64,000 bases of DNA. Origin: Symplocastrum torsivum CPER-KK1. Lineage in GTDB: Bacteria > Cyanobacteriota > Cyanobacteriia > Cyanobacteriales > Coleofasciculaceae. Positions 8,426 through 17,829 of the stretch are shown here, piece after piece. The position numbers were made by a program, and so were the translations under genes. Positions within the stretch are counted from its first letter, which is position 1. Every line of letters begins with the position of its first letter. Location: positions 62,001 through 126,000 of the forward strand of contig JAHHIF010000001.1 in NCBI GenBank assembly GCA_019358875.1, read 5' to 3'. Below the pieces are notes generated by a model. It had not been told where the DNA came from. It did not search any database and saw only the letters and a program-made list of their open reading frames with translations.

Positions 8426-10123
8426 ATGCTGCGACTCGAACATATCAGTAAAATTTACCCGACTGGCGAAGTTCTCAAGGATGTCAACTGGGAAGTCAAA
8501 CCAGGCGATCGCATTGGTCTTGTTGGGGTCAATGGTGCAGGCAAATCCACGCAACTCAAAATTATTGCGGGGGAGATTGAACCGACGGCTGGGGAGGTGA
8601 TTCGTCCTGGGAGTTTGCACATCGCCTACCTCACTCAAGAATTTGAAGTCGATCCCACCCGTACCGTTAGGGAAGAATTTTGGACAGTTTTTAAAGAAGC
8701 TAACCAAGTTCAGCACTCGCTGGCACAAGTGCAGCGAGACATGGAAACGGCTGATCCAGAAAAACTAGACCAACTCATTCACAAGCTAGATCGCTTACAG
8801 CGCCAGTTTGAGGGTTTGGATGGCTATGGCTTAGAGTCACAAATTGAGAAAATCCTACCCGAAATGGGATTTGAGGCAGAAGATGGAGATCGCCTTGTGA
8901 GCGCCTTTAGTGGTGGCTGGCAGATGCGGATGAGTTTAGGCAAAATCCTGCTGCAAAAACCCGATTTGTTACTGCTGGACGAGCCAACTAACCATTTAGA
9001 TTTAGAAACCATCGAATGGCTAGAAACTTACCTCAAAGGGTTAAAAACCCCGATGGTCATCGTCTCGCATGACCGGGAGTTTCTTGACCGTCTCTGCACT
9101 CAGATTGTAGAAACTGAACGTGGTGTCTCTAGTACTTACTTAGGTAACTACTCCGCCTATCTGCAACAAAAAGCGGAAGCGCAGGAAGCACAATTAAGTG
9201 CTTATGAACGTCAGCAGAAAGAACTGGACAAGCAACAAGCGTTTGTCGAGCGATTTCGAGCCAGTGCCACCCGTAGTACCCAAGCCAAAAGCCGTGAGAA
9301 GCAATTAGACAAAATTGAACGAATCGAAGCGCCAACAGGTGGATTAAGAACCCTCCATTTCCGCTTCCCTCCCGCGCCTCGTAGCGGTCGTGAGGTGGTG
9401 GTAATTAAAGATTTAGTGCATACCTACGGGGAGAAAATTCTGTTTTTAGGAGCAGATTTGCTGATTGAACGAGGCGATCGCATTGCCTTCCTAGGTCCCA
9501 ATGGTGCTGGAAAATCCACCCTCCTCCACTTAATGATGGGTATGGAGCAACCTACCGAAGGCACAGTTGAAGTGGGACACCATCAAGTCATCCCTGGCTA
9601 CTTCGAGCAGAATCAGGCAGAAGCCTTGGATTTGAGCCGAACAGTCATGCAAACTATTCATGATGAAGTACCCGACTGGAAAAACGAGGAAGTCCGCACT
9701 CTACTAGGGCGCTTCCTGTTTAGCGGCGAGACTGTATTTAAAAAAGTTGAGTCCCTAAGTGGTGGTGAAAAAGCGCGTCTAGCTCTAGCTAAGATGCTCT
9801 TACGTCCTGCCAATTTACTTATCTTGGATGAGCCAACCAATCACCTAGATATCCCAGCGAAAGAAATGCTGGAAGAAGCGATCCAGAACTATGATGGCAC
9901 GGTAATTATTGTCTCCCACGATCGCTATTTCATCTCCCAGGTTGCCAACAAAATTGTTGAAATCCGAGATGGGGAATTCCGTACTTATTTGGGAGATTAC
10001 CATTACTACCTAGATAAGATTGCCGAGGAGAAAGAGCAAGCGAGACAAGAAGCGATCGCAGCAGAGAAAGCCGCGAAGAAAGCCGCCAAAGCTGCCAAAA
10101 AATCTACCACCAAACGTCAATAA
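8426..10123 (+). CDS. ABC-F family ATPase (duplicated ATP-binding cassettes)
   Basis: This 565-residue soluble protein has two ABC ATPase modules and no membrane domain. Each has a Walker A (GVNGAGKST near 35 and GPNGAGKST near 350). Signatures are FSGGW and LSGGE, and both Walker B motifs read LDEPTNHLD. The intervening linker (about 240-310) is charged and helical, as in the P-site tRNA-interaction motif of ABC-F translation factors such as EttA/Uup. A Lys/Ala-rich tail ends the protein. The ATG at 8426 is preferred over a TTG one codon earlier, with GGAG 9 bp upstream. The exact subfamily cannot be fixed by eye. Confidence 0.9.
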   Translation: MLRLEHISKIYPTGEVLKDVNWEVKPGDRIGLVGVNGAGKSTQLKIIAGEIEPTAGEVIRPGSLHIAYLTQEFEVDPTRTVREEFWTVFKEANQVQHSLAQVQRDMETADPEKLDQLIHKLDRLQRQFEGLDGYGLESQIEKILPEMGFEAEDGDRLVSAFSGGWQMRMSLGKILLQKPDLLLLDEPTNHLDLETIEWLETYLKGLKTPMVIVSHDREFLDRLCTQIVETERGVSSTYLGNYSAYLQQKAEAQEAQLSAYERQQKELDKQQAFVERFRASATRSTQAKSREKQLDKIERIEAPTGGLRTLHFRFPPAPRSGREVVVIKDLVHTYGEKILFLGADLLIERGDRIAFLGPNGAGKSTLLHLMMGMEQPTEGTVEVGHHQVIPGYFEQNQAEALDLSRTVMQTIHDEVPDWKNEEVRTLLGRFLFSGETVFKKVESLSGGEKARLALAKMLLRPANLLILDEPTNHLDIPAKEMLEEAIQNYDGTVIIVSHDRYFISQVANKIVEIRDGEFRTYLGDYHYYLDKIAEEKEQARQEAIAAEKAAKKAAKAAKKSTTKRQ

Positions 10124-10232
10124 CTTGTTGAGGTTCTCTCCAGCTAAGCTTACCCTCTACCTTTCACAACGCGGAGTTATAAAGCTCAGGTTTTAGCAGC
10201 GTAAGAGCTAAGTGAACTTATGTAAATCTGTA

Positions 10233-13200
10233 CTAGGAACGACGACAAGCGGCTGGCGAAAGCCATGAACCATAAGAGGTGGCGGTGGGTGTAGAACTGG
10301 TTAGAACAACCTGCCCTTTGTCATTAATCACCCATTCTTGCGCTTCCACTAACGTTTTTACCGTGGAGTTAGTAGGCAATGTGCTTTCTTGAGAAATGGT
10401 GTGAGTTTCAGCGGTTTGAACAGTTGGACGCAAGTCTGTCCAAATAGCATCACTGTTAAGCATCTGGTTAGGATTGTCCGGCAACCCACCACGCCCAGTG
10501 ATAATAAATTGATTTTGAGCGACTTTTCCTCCAGACGGACAATTCTGGGCAATCTGATTGGAGGCATCAACGACTTCAGTTGGTAGATTGGATAAACCTC
10601 GGCTGGGGTCAACATCGGGTGTATTGATTGTCACGAAACCGTTGATGCCAAATTGAGAACTGGCAGTGATATCACTTAAAGGGGTATCTTTCGGGCGGAA
10701 TTGGGTTCCATAAATCCCTTGAGTCGTGATGTTGATATTACCGCCTCGACCTGTGAAGGCATTGGCGCTGATGTCGCTACCTTCCTTAGGGACAGCAACG
10801 ATGAACTGAGCATCAATTGTGATATCACCACCATCTCCACCAGCTAGCGCAGTACCAGCCGTGGTAGAAATCTCACTCCCCTGACGCATCAGTAGTAAGT
10901 CTTTCACTTGCAGGGAAATATTCCCGCCGTCACCCGATAAAGTCGTAGCGCTGATGAATCCCTCGTTCAAACTAACGGAGTCAGACGTGACTTCCAGGTT
11001 TCCTGCCCTTCCTGTTCCTATACTATTCACAGATATGGCAGCGCCATCCTCAACATTCAGCTCTCCTGCGGTAATGCTCAAATTTCCTCCTTGTCCTATG
11101 CCAGAAGTCTGAGCTGATACCAAGGCTTCATCCCGAACAATCATGTTCCCTGTGTCAATTCTCAAGTTTCCGCCAGCCCCAGCACCTTCAGTTTCAACAA
11201 ACAATCCGCTGAGAACCCGACCATCTGCTGAGGTACCAATCACTTCTACAGACTCAGAGGCGTTCACACTCAACGTCCCTCCCCGCCCCTCACCGAAAGT
11301 ACCAGCTTCTACCTGTGCCCCATCGCGGACAATCAACTGTCTAGTATCAATCCTCAAGTCTCCAGCCGCTTCAGCACCTTCAGTCTGAGTAGTCAAGCGA
11401 CTGGGAATACCGTTTGCTGATGTTCCAATCAGTTTTACCAAGTCCGAGGCGCTCACTGTCAATGTTCCTCCACGACCCGCACCCAAAGTTGCAGCTGAGA
11501 CTTGTGCCCCCCCCTCAACAGTTAGCCGTCCAGTTTGGATGGTCAAGTTCCCCCCATCTCCCGCTGATTCTGGATTGACTTGAGTAGACAAGACACTAGG
11601 GTTACCATTAACTGATGTTCCACGCACTTCGACAGCTTCTGAGGCACTAACTATCAAATCTCCTGCATCCCCTAAACCCGAAGTGGAAGTCGATGCAGAT
11701 GCCCCATCACGGATAATCAGCCGTCCAGTAGCAATTGTCAATTCTCCAGCAGCTACATCACCCTTAGTTGTAGAAAACAAGCCGCTAGGAGTCTGACCAT
11801 CTGCTGTCGTTCCGCTTAGTTCTACAAAGTCAGAGGCAATCACCGTCAAAGTGCCTCCTTGACCACTGCCAGAAGTACTAGCTTGTACCTGTGCCCCATC
11901 GCGGACAATCAACACCCCAGTGGTGATTGTCAAGTCCCCGGCATCTCCTTCAGCTTGAGTCCCAACTGATAAGCCACTGGCAAACCGGATATCTGCTGAT
12001 GTTCCAATCAATTCTACAAACTCAGAGGCGGTGACATTCAAGTTTCCCGCATTTCCCTGACCAAAAGTACTACTAGCTGCTATCAGTGCGCCATCGCGAA
12101 CAATCAACCGTCCCGTGTCAATTGTCAAGTCTCCAGCATCTCCGTCACCTAAAGTTCTAGTGAACAAGCCGCTCAAAAAGCGATCGCCTGTTCCACTCAC
12201 TTCCACAGAGTCAGAGGCGCTAACACTTAAAATCCCACCCTTCCCCTCACCAAAAGTAGAGGCTGATACCCGCGCTCCATCCAGTACAATCAAACGTCCC
12301 GTGTCAATTGTTAAGTTTCCGGCATTTCCGACACTGTGAGTTGAAGTCGATATGCTGCTGGGAAATAGCCCATCTGCTGATGTTCCAACCAGTTCCACAA
12401 AATCAGAGGCAGTGACTGTTAAAGTTCCTCCTTGACCCTTGTCAAAAGTACCCGTTCCTACCACTGCCCCATCATGGATAATCAACCGTCCAGTATTAAT
12501 CGTTAAGTTGCCAGCGGCTCCAGCATCGTAAGTTGTAGTCTTTAAGTCACCTTCGCTCACTTGCACAGAATCAGAGGCGTTGACTGTCAACTTTCCCCCT
12601 GCGCCCTGCTCCCGCGTAATCGATGACACTAGTCCCCCATCCCGAACAATCAACTGCTGCGTGTTAATATCCACGTTGCCAGCCGCACCAGCACCATATG
12701 TGTCAGTCCCCAAGATACTGGAGTCCTCACCATCTAGTGTCGTTCCGCTTACTTCCACAGAATCAGAGGCGTTGACCGTCAAATTTCCCCCCTGACCTGT
12801 GCTAAAAGTACCAGCTAATACGAATGAGCCATCCCGGACTATCACCTGCGAAGCTTGGAGAAGGATTCCGCCACCGTTCTCGTTCCCTTCGGTATCTGCC
12901 GTAATTCCTGATTCATCAGTGAGCGTAATGCGATTCCCTCGTACCTGGATATTGCCACCGCCCTTGCCACTGGCATCGACTGATGCAGCGTTGCTCAAAG
13001 ATACATCGGCTAGTGCTACTCCATCGGGAAAACTCAGACGCAGGTTGTTGTCATCCAGATTCAGCCCGACTGTTCCTGATCCTGCTACTCCACCCAACTC
13101 AACTCGACCTGCCTCCGCTTGCAAAGAAGCGCCATTGATCTGCACATTGCCACCCACAAGGGCTAATGTTTCACCATTGGGCACTTGGAGTGTAGAATTT

Positions 13201-13787
13201 TGCACCTGAATACTTCCGGCATTACCTCCGTATTGCAAACCAAGGGGAACAGTCACGGTCAGCAGGGGGGTAGTTTGGGAACCAGTGGCACTAAACTGGG
13301 TACCATCAGCAAAGTTCAAGCTATTCGCTGTACTCCCAACGAAAGACCCGCCAATATTCAGCGATGCATTGGGACTCAAAATAATGCCGTTAGGATTGAG
13401 TAGAAACAGGTTGGCAGTACCGTTGGCAGCAATCAAACCATCAATGCTAGAGATAGAACCACCTGTTACACGGCTAAGGATGTTTTGAATCTCGCCTGCA
13501 TTGTTGAAGTAGGCAATACCGAAGGTGGGTACAGAAAACTCACTAAAACTGTGGAATAAATTTGTCCCCCTAGTTGCTCCACCCTCAATTAGGAAAGCTC
13601 CGGGTATTGGGGATGTGACTAAAGAACTTTCACTTCCCAAGGTATTGTCACTGGCGATTTGACCCCAAGCATAATTCCCAGAAAAAGCGATCGCCTCACC
13701 TAATACCAAGTAACTAACTACGCTAAGCTTCCAGTATCTCTGTAATCCACCATTCATGCGCTTGAGTTTCAGCCATTTTTGTCTCAT
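10233..13787 (-). CDS. Two-partner-secretion exoprotein (filamentous haemagglutinin N-terminal domain) with about nine 64-residue repeats
   Basis: Predicted large exported beta-helix protein. After a signal sequence ending near NYAWGQ comes the TPS domain: DNTLGSESS, GGATRGTNLFHSF, ILSRVTGG, GTANLFLLNPNGI and IGGSF. The rest is built of about nine full copies and one partial copy of a roughly 64-residue unit containing (I/L)IVRDGA, GGxLxVxASDxVE and GTSADG. I place the start at the ATG of MRQKWLKLKR (13785-13787). The frame is open 44 codons further but that part is not signal-like. There is no C-terminal barrel, and a TpsB (Omp85-type) secretion partner is not in the window. Role: probably adhesion or surface structure. 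Confidence 0.85.
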   Translation of the reverse strand: MRQKWLKLKRMNGGLQRYWKLSVVSYLVLGEAIAFSGNYAWGQIASDNTLGSESSLVTSPIPGAFLIEGGATRGTNLFHSFSEFSVPTFGIAYFNNAGEIQNILSRVTGGSISSIDGLIAANGTANLFLLNPNGIILSPNASLNIGGSFVGSTANSLNFADGTQFSATGSQTTPLLTVTVPLGLQYGGNAGSIQVQNSTLQVPNGETLALVGGNVQINGASLQAEAGRVELGGVAGSGTVGLNLDDNNLRLSFPDGVALADVSLSNAASVDASGKGGGNIQVRGNRITLTDESGITADTEGNENGGGILLQASQVIVRDGSFVLAGTFSTGQGGNLTVNASDSVEVSGTTLDGEDSSILGTDTYGAGAAGNVDINTQQLIVRDGGLVSSITREQGAGGKLTVNASDSVQVSEGDLKTTTYDAGAAGNLTINTGRLIIHDGAVVGTGTFDKGQGGTLTVTASDFVELVGTSADGLFPSSISTSTHSVGNAGNLTIDTGRLIVLDGARVSASTFGEGKGGILSVSASDSVEVSGTGDRFLSGLFTRTLGDGDAGDLTIDTGRLIVRDGALIAASSTFGQGNAGNLNVTASEFVELIGTSADIRFASGLSVGTQAEGDAGDLTITTGVLIVRDGAQVQASTSGSGQGGTLTVIASDFVELSGTTADGQTPSGLFSTTKGDVAAGELTIATGRLIIRDGASASTSTSGLGDAGDLIVSASEAVEVRGTSVNGNPSVLSTQVNPESAGDGGNLTIQTGRLTVEGGAQVSAATLGAGRGGTLTVSASDLVKLIGTSANGIPSRLTTQTEGAEAAGDLRIDTRQLIVRDGAQVEAGTFGEGRGGTLSVNASESVEVIGTSADGRVLSGLFVETEGAGAGGNLRIDTGNMIVRDEALVSAQTSGIGQGGNLSITAGELNVEDGAAISVNSIGTGRAGNLEVTSDSVSLNEGFISATTLSGDGGNISLQVKDLLLMRQGSEISTTAGTALAGGDGGDITIDAQFIVAVPKEGSDISANAFTGRGGNINITTQGIYGTQFRPKDTPLSDITASSQFGINGFVTINTPDVDPSRGLSNLPTEVVDASNQIAQNCPSGGKVAQNQFIITGRGGLPDNPNQMLNSDAIWTDLRPTVQTAETHTISQESTLPTNSTVKTLVEAQEWVINDKGQVVLTSSTPTATSYGSWLSPAACRRS

Positions 13788-14179
13788 CAACGTTTTTCCT
13801 GTCCTGCTTAGGTTTGAGCCTATTCTAGGGTGAGAAACTTTCAATGTGTCCCAAGCGCAACTTTTTCCAACAGTTGGATTTGATGGTGAGCTGGATATGG
13901 CTGTGCGCGATCGGGACAATATCTAGTAAAGATTAAATAGAGAATAAAAGAGTTGATGAAGTTATTTCAGCCTCTCAAGTGCATTAATTGAGAATATTGT
14001 CAACATATAGCGAATGATGCTCAGGAGCATAGAAATGCAAAGCTTTACAACGAGTGCGTTTCAGGCTTTGTTTTCTGCCTAAAGTTAGAAACTCAAAGGA
14101 AAAGCAAAATCAGCAGTGAATATCGGCTCTGATGGTATATCATTGCGGTGAAATTCATCTATGAATAAAGGGCAATACT
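13788..14179. other. Divergent intergenic region between the exoprotein and gpmI
   Basis: About 390 bp, part of which could encode an N-terminal extension of the exoprotein if a distal start were used. An imperfect palindrome ATGCTCAGGAGCAT lies near 14008. Nothing else was recognised. Confidence 0.4.
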
Positions 14180-15778
14180 ATGGCGCAAGCACCTGTCTCT
14201 CCCGTGGTGCTAGTCATCTTGGACGGCTGGGGCTACCGCGAGGCAACTGAAGGAAATGCCCTTGCCGCTGCCGAGACACCCGTAATGGACAGCCTTTGGG
14301 CTGCTTACCCTAGTACATTAATCCGGACTTCTGGGAAAGATGTGGGGCTACCAGAAGGTCAAATGGGTAACTCAGAAGTGGGTCACCTAAACATTGGTGC
14401 GGGGCGCGTGGTACCACAAGAACTAGTTCGTATCTCCGATGCTGTAGAAGACGGCACAATAAGAGAAAATACAGCGCTGGTGCAAGTATGCCAAGAAGTT
14501 AAGGGTCGAGCTAGTAAGCTTCACCTAGTAGGCTTATGTTCTGAAGGTGGGGTACATTCTCATCTCGATCATCTGCTTGGCTTACTAGATTTTGCCAAGT
14601 CCCAAGGGTTGTCAGATGTCTGTATTCACGCGATTACAGATGGTCGTGATACTCGACCGACTGATGGTGTAGAGGCGATTCAAAAGATTCAGGATCACAT
14701 TGATCAGATTGGTGTTGGGCGCATTACCACTCTTAGTGGTCGCTACTATGCGATGGATCGAGATAAACGCTGGGATCGCGTCAAGCAAGCCTATGATGTC
14801 ATGACTCAGGATGGTTCTGGGGACGGTCGTGCAGTCATTGAGGTCTTAAAGGCATCCTATGAGTCAGATATCACAGACGAGTTTGTCCAGCCAACGCGAA
14901 TTGCTCCTGGGGCTGTAGAACCGGGAGATGGTGTGATCTTCTTTAACTTCCGCCCTGATCGCGCACGGCAGCTAACACAAGCTTTGGTTGACCCAGCGTT
15001 TAAGGGTTTTGATCGGGTTCAAATTCAACCTCTAACGTTTGCAACCTTTACTCAGTACGAACCATCATTCCCTGTCTTAGTAGCGTTTGAGCCTCAGAAC
15101 TTGGATAACATTCTGGGGGAAGTGATTGCGAGGAACGGTTTACTCCAATTTCGTACCGCTGAAACCGAGAAATACGCCCACGTAACATACTTTTTCAATG
15201 GTGGTTTAGAACTGCCCTTTGATGGCGAAGATCGGGAACTCGTGCAAAGTCCGATGGTAGCCACGTATGATCGGGCACCTGCCATGTCAGCCGTAGCAGT
15301 AACGGATGTCGTAATCGCTGCGATTGAAAAGCGCATTTACTCTCTAATTGTGATCAATTACGCCAATACCGATATGGTGGGTCACACGGGGAACATGGAG
15401 GCTTGTGTCCAAGCGGTTGAAACTGTAGATCGATGTATGGGACGGCTAATCGAAAGCATTAACAAAGCTGGTGGTACGGCTTTGATTACGGCTGACCATG
15501 GCAATGCTGAATATATGTTCGATGAGGAAGGTCGCCCTTGGACAGCTCACACAACTAATCCTGTACCTTTTATTTTGGTGGAAGGGGAAGGATTGAAAAT
15601 CCCTGGACATGGTACGGATGTTGTTCTACGCAGCGACGGATGTCTGGCGGATCTCGCACCGACGATTCTAGAAATCTTAAGACTGTCGCAGCCAATCGAG
15701 ATGACTGGGCGATCGCTTCTTCAACCCACTGAGTTTGAAGTCCGGGCGAATCGAACACCCGTGCGCGTCTCTCTCTAA
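14180..15778 (+). CDS. gpmI: 2,3-bisphosphoglycerate-independent phosphoglycerate mutase
   Basis: Interconverts 3- and 2-phosphoglycerate in glycolysis and the Calvin-cycle outlet, using two metal ions and a phosphoserine intermediate. Seen directly: VVLVILDGWGYRE at the N-terminus (metal Asp), and QMGNSEVGHLNIGAGR containing the catalytic Ser. The substrate-binding run TDGRDTRPTDG and the later metal motifs NYANTDMVGHTG and TADHGNAE are also present. Length (532) is normal for the cyanobacterial enzyme. The ATG at 14180 starts the family sequence. secG follows 145 bp downstream on the same strand, a common cyanobacterial pairing. Confidence 0.96.
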   Translation: MAQAPVSPVVLVILDGWGYREATEGNALAAAETPVMDSLWAAYPSTLIRTSGKDVGLPEGQMGNSEVGHLNIGAGRVVPQELVRISDAVEDGTIRENTALVQVCQEVKGRASKLHLVGLCSEGGVHSHLDHLLGLLDFAKSQGLSDVCIHAITDGRDTRPTDGVEAIQKIQDHIDQIGVGRITTLSGRYYAMDRDKRWDRVKQAYDVMTQDGSGDGRAVIEVLKASYESDITDEFVQPTRIAPGAVEPGDGVIFFNFRPDRARQLTQALVDPAFKGFDRVQIQPLTFATFTQYEPSFPVLVAFEPQNLDNILGEVIARNGLLQFRTAETEKYAHVTYFFNGGLELPFDGEDRELVQSPMVATYDRAPAMSAVAVTDVVIAAIEKRIYSLIVINYANTDMVGHTGNMEACVQAVETVDRCMGRLIESINKAGGTALITADHGNAEYMFDEEGRPWTAHTTNPVPFILVEGEGLKIPGHGTDVVLRSDGCLADLAPTILEILRLSQPIEMTGRSLLQPTEFEVRANRTPVRVSL

Positions 15779-15923
15779 CGAAAGGGAGTGGTTAGCTGCT
15801 AGCATTTAGCTATTATCGAGATTTTCACTTTTGGACTAGGCACACCTTTCGTGTCATTTCACGAGTGAATTAAGCTAAACGCTACTTGTTAACCACTCTT
15901 AATTTTCCCTCAGAGTTTTCGTC

Positions 15924-16157
15924 ATGACGATTGATAACGTTCTAAAAATTGTTTGGGCAGTGTCTGCCTTGGGTTTGGTTATTTTGGTATTGCTGCATAG
16001 TCCTAAGGGCGATGGAATTGGGGGGATCGGTGGACAGGCGCAACTGTTTACAAGTACGAAAAGTGCAGAAACAGCCCTGAACCGAGTTACCTGGGCGCTT
16101 GCTGTTATTTTTATGGGGTTGACGGTAGTTTTGAGTGCAGGATGGTTGAATCAGTAG
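15924..16157 (+). CDS. secG: Preprotein translocase subunit SecG
   Basis: A 77-residue membrane protein with two hydrophobic helices (about 5-24 and 54-73) joined by a Gly-rich cytoplasmic loop, GDGIGGIGGQAQLFTSTKSAE. This is the standard SecG plan. It supports SecYEG in protein export across the plasma and thylakoid membranes. It is downstream of gpmI and probably cotranscribed or independently initiated in the 145-bp gap. Confidence 0.93.
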   Translation: MTIDNVLKIVWAVSALGLVILVLLHSPKGDGIGGIGGQAQLFTSTKSAETALNRVTWALAVIFMGLTVVLSAGWLNQ

Positions 16158-16241
16158 CAAGCCAAGGCTTTGAGTTAAATAACCTCTAACACATACATCC
16201 CAAAGACACTCATAGCAAAGGGAGTGTAAGTAGGGGAAAAA

Positions 16242-17228
16242 TTGAGGAGAAGAGAACGTACTGCATTAAAGCTGAGGTGTCGCCAGAACAGCAACTGGAG
16301 ATGCCTCATTTTGATTGGGACGGCGATCGCTTCCACTGTGTTGGTCATTTTTACTTCGTTACAAGTGGATGCTCAATTGCAAACCCCTGGATTTATCCCT
16401 GAGGGTAATCTGACATCCCAAAGCGCACCTCCCAAATTAAATGACTTCCTAGTAGCTGCTGAGTTATCCTCGTCTTCTTTACCAGTTCCTCAGGCTCACC
16501 CTTTACCTTCAACACTAGTGCAGTGGCAATATACTACTGGTGCAGGTGACTACTTTTCTGATGTCAAGCTGACTCCAGTAGGCTATTTGGTTTGGTTTCG
16601 GTTTCCCGTCAAGGTTTATGTGGCGCGACCACTAGACCAAGCTGAAGCATCCCCCAGTATCCAAAGGTTCGACAATTGGGTTGAGGCAGTATTACAGGCT
16701 GTACAGGAATGGGGTGTCTATTTGCCTTTAGAAGTGATTGCCCAACCAGAGGGGGCGGATATTTCAATTTTGCGATCGCGTCCTCCTCTACAAGCTTCCT
16801 TAAACCGCGAAACTGGACAATTTAATCTGCCTCGCGCTCGTTCTGCTGAAACTAACTACGAGTTTTACCTGAGTACCGCAGTGGATAGAAACATAGAAGC
16901 TGACACAGGAGAAAGTCAGGGAACCGCTTCGCATCAGATACCCCAACTGAATGCAACTCAGTCTGAACCAGTTTTATCCCAACGATTTACTATCCAACTC
17001 AGTCCTGACCAGACTGTTGAATATACCCTTGCAACTGCCCGCCATGAACTCGGTCATGCTTTGGGCATTTGGGGTCATAGTCCGCTAGAAACCGACACGA
17101 TGTACTTTTCTCAAGTACGCAATCCGCCCCAGATTTCTGTTAGGGACATCAATACGCTTAAACGAATTTACGAACAACCAACCCGCTTAGGCTGGTCTTT
17201 GGTGTCTCAGCCTAGTAGAGAAGAGTAA
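16242..17228 (+). CDS. Exported metzincin-type (matrixin-like) zinc peptidase
   Basis: A 328-residue protein with a basic N-terminus and a hydrophobic signal/anchor segment (about residues 21-43). The C-terminal part contains HELGHALGIWGH, the extended HExxHxxGxxH zinc site of metzincins, followed by TMYF as a plausible Met-turn. The region before it, NWVEAVLQAVQEWGVYLPLEVI with GADISILRS, matches the predicted fold of matrixin-like peptidases in cyanobacteria. The only usable start is TTG at 16242, since a stop lies five codons upstream and no ATG follows. AGGGG lies about 6 bp before it. Substrate unknown. Confidence 0.8.
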   Translation: MRRRERTALKLRCRQNSNWRCLILIGTAIASTVLVIFTSLQVDAQLQTPGFIPEGNLTSQSAPPKLNDFLVAAELSSSSLPVPQAHPLPSTLVQWQYTTGAGDYFSDVKLTPVGYLVWFRFPVKVYVARPLDQAEASPSIQRFDNWVEAVLQAVQEWGVYLPLEVIAQPEGADISILRSRPPLQASLNRETGQFNLPRARSAETNYEFYLSTAVDRNIEADTGESQGTASHQIPQLNATQSEPVLSQRFTIQLSPDQTVEYTLATARHELGHALGIWGHSPLETDTMYFSQVRNPPQISVRDINTLKRIYEQPTRLGWSLVSQPSREE

Positions 17229-17234
17229 GAATTA

Positions 17235-17516
17235 CTAGTCTTGGTAAAATTGTTTCTCAAGCTGGGATAGTTTCTCATCAATTTCAAAGTGGTTGAACTG
17301 GTGCCAGGAATTCGCGATCGCTAAAATTTGCCCAATAACCGAATGTGCCTCCTGAGAATAAGAAACATCTGTTCTTCCCCAAGTGCCTTGGTCAATAGCG
17401 GTACATTCAATAACACCAAGGCTTTGCTCTAGTTCCTTTCTAGCATCTTGGAGTAACTGACCTAGCCTTTTAGCATTTCGTTTTTGCGCTTTGGCTTGTT
17501 GACGTGTAAGTAACAT
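17235..17516 (-). CDS. Hypothetical protein, 93 residues
   Basis: A small, charged, predicted helical protein with no recognised domain. It starts MLLTRQQAKAQKRNAKRLGQLL, an R/K-rich helix, and ends with an acidic helix (DEKLSQLEKQFYQD). The ATG is at 17514-17516. It converges with the metzincin gene, its stop lying only 6 bp from that gene's stop. Function unknown. Coding status is supported by amino-acid composition and a clean start but not by homology I can name. Confidence 0.55.
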   Translation of the reverse strand: MLLTRQQAKAQKRNAKRLGQLLQDARKELEQSLGVIECTAIDQGTWGRTDVSYSQEAHSVIGQILAIANSWHQFNHFEIDEKLSQLEKQFYQD

Positions 17517-17829
17517 ATTGATTTTTTTACCTCAACTGTTCATACTTCAACAGTAGAAAGCTCTAATCAGGGAAAAGAATGCAATATGCAACTGTTTGAA
17601 GTGAGTCAAGCTAGGCCAGAGAGTTATTGCACTCAAATTTAAGTTAGTGACTTATGGATAGATTAGTGCGATCGCCTTCACATTAAAGTCAAAAATGCAA
17701 TCATGCAGACTTAGATCTATCAATAAAAACTAAACTAATTTCAACCATTAACTCTTCCTTAATTAGACAATCCTACTACGAATGAAGAGCTGCTATAACT
17801 CTTACAGAAACTATCCCATCGTTCGCCTG
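17517..17829. other. Intergenic stretch upstream of the 93-residue gene
   Basis: This 313-bp AT-rich stretch lies between the end of the FtsZ-like gene and the small hypothetical gene. It contains one HIP1-like site near 17668. No gene, terminator or repeat was recognised. Confidence 0.4.

Noticed and set aside
7175..10123. Expected cphA next to cphB
   Set aside because: The following gene has two ABC ATPase modules, and no cyanophycin synthetase motif is present in the window.
12799..13209. 136-codon plus-strand frame inside the exoprotein gene
   Set aside because: It is antisense to the repeat-rich exoprotein, and its Pro/Ser-rich composition is the complement of Gly/Thr codons.
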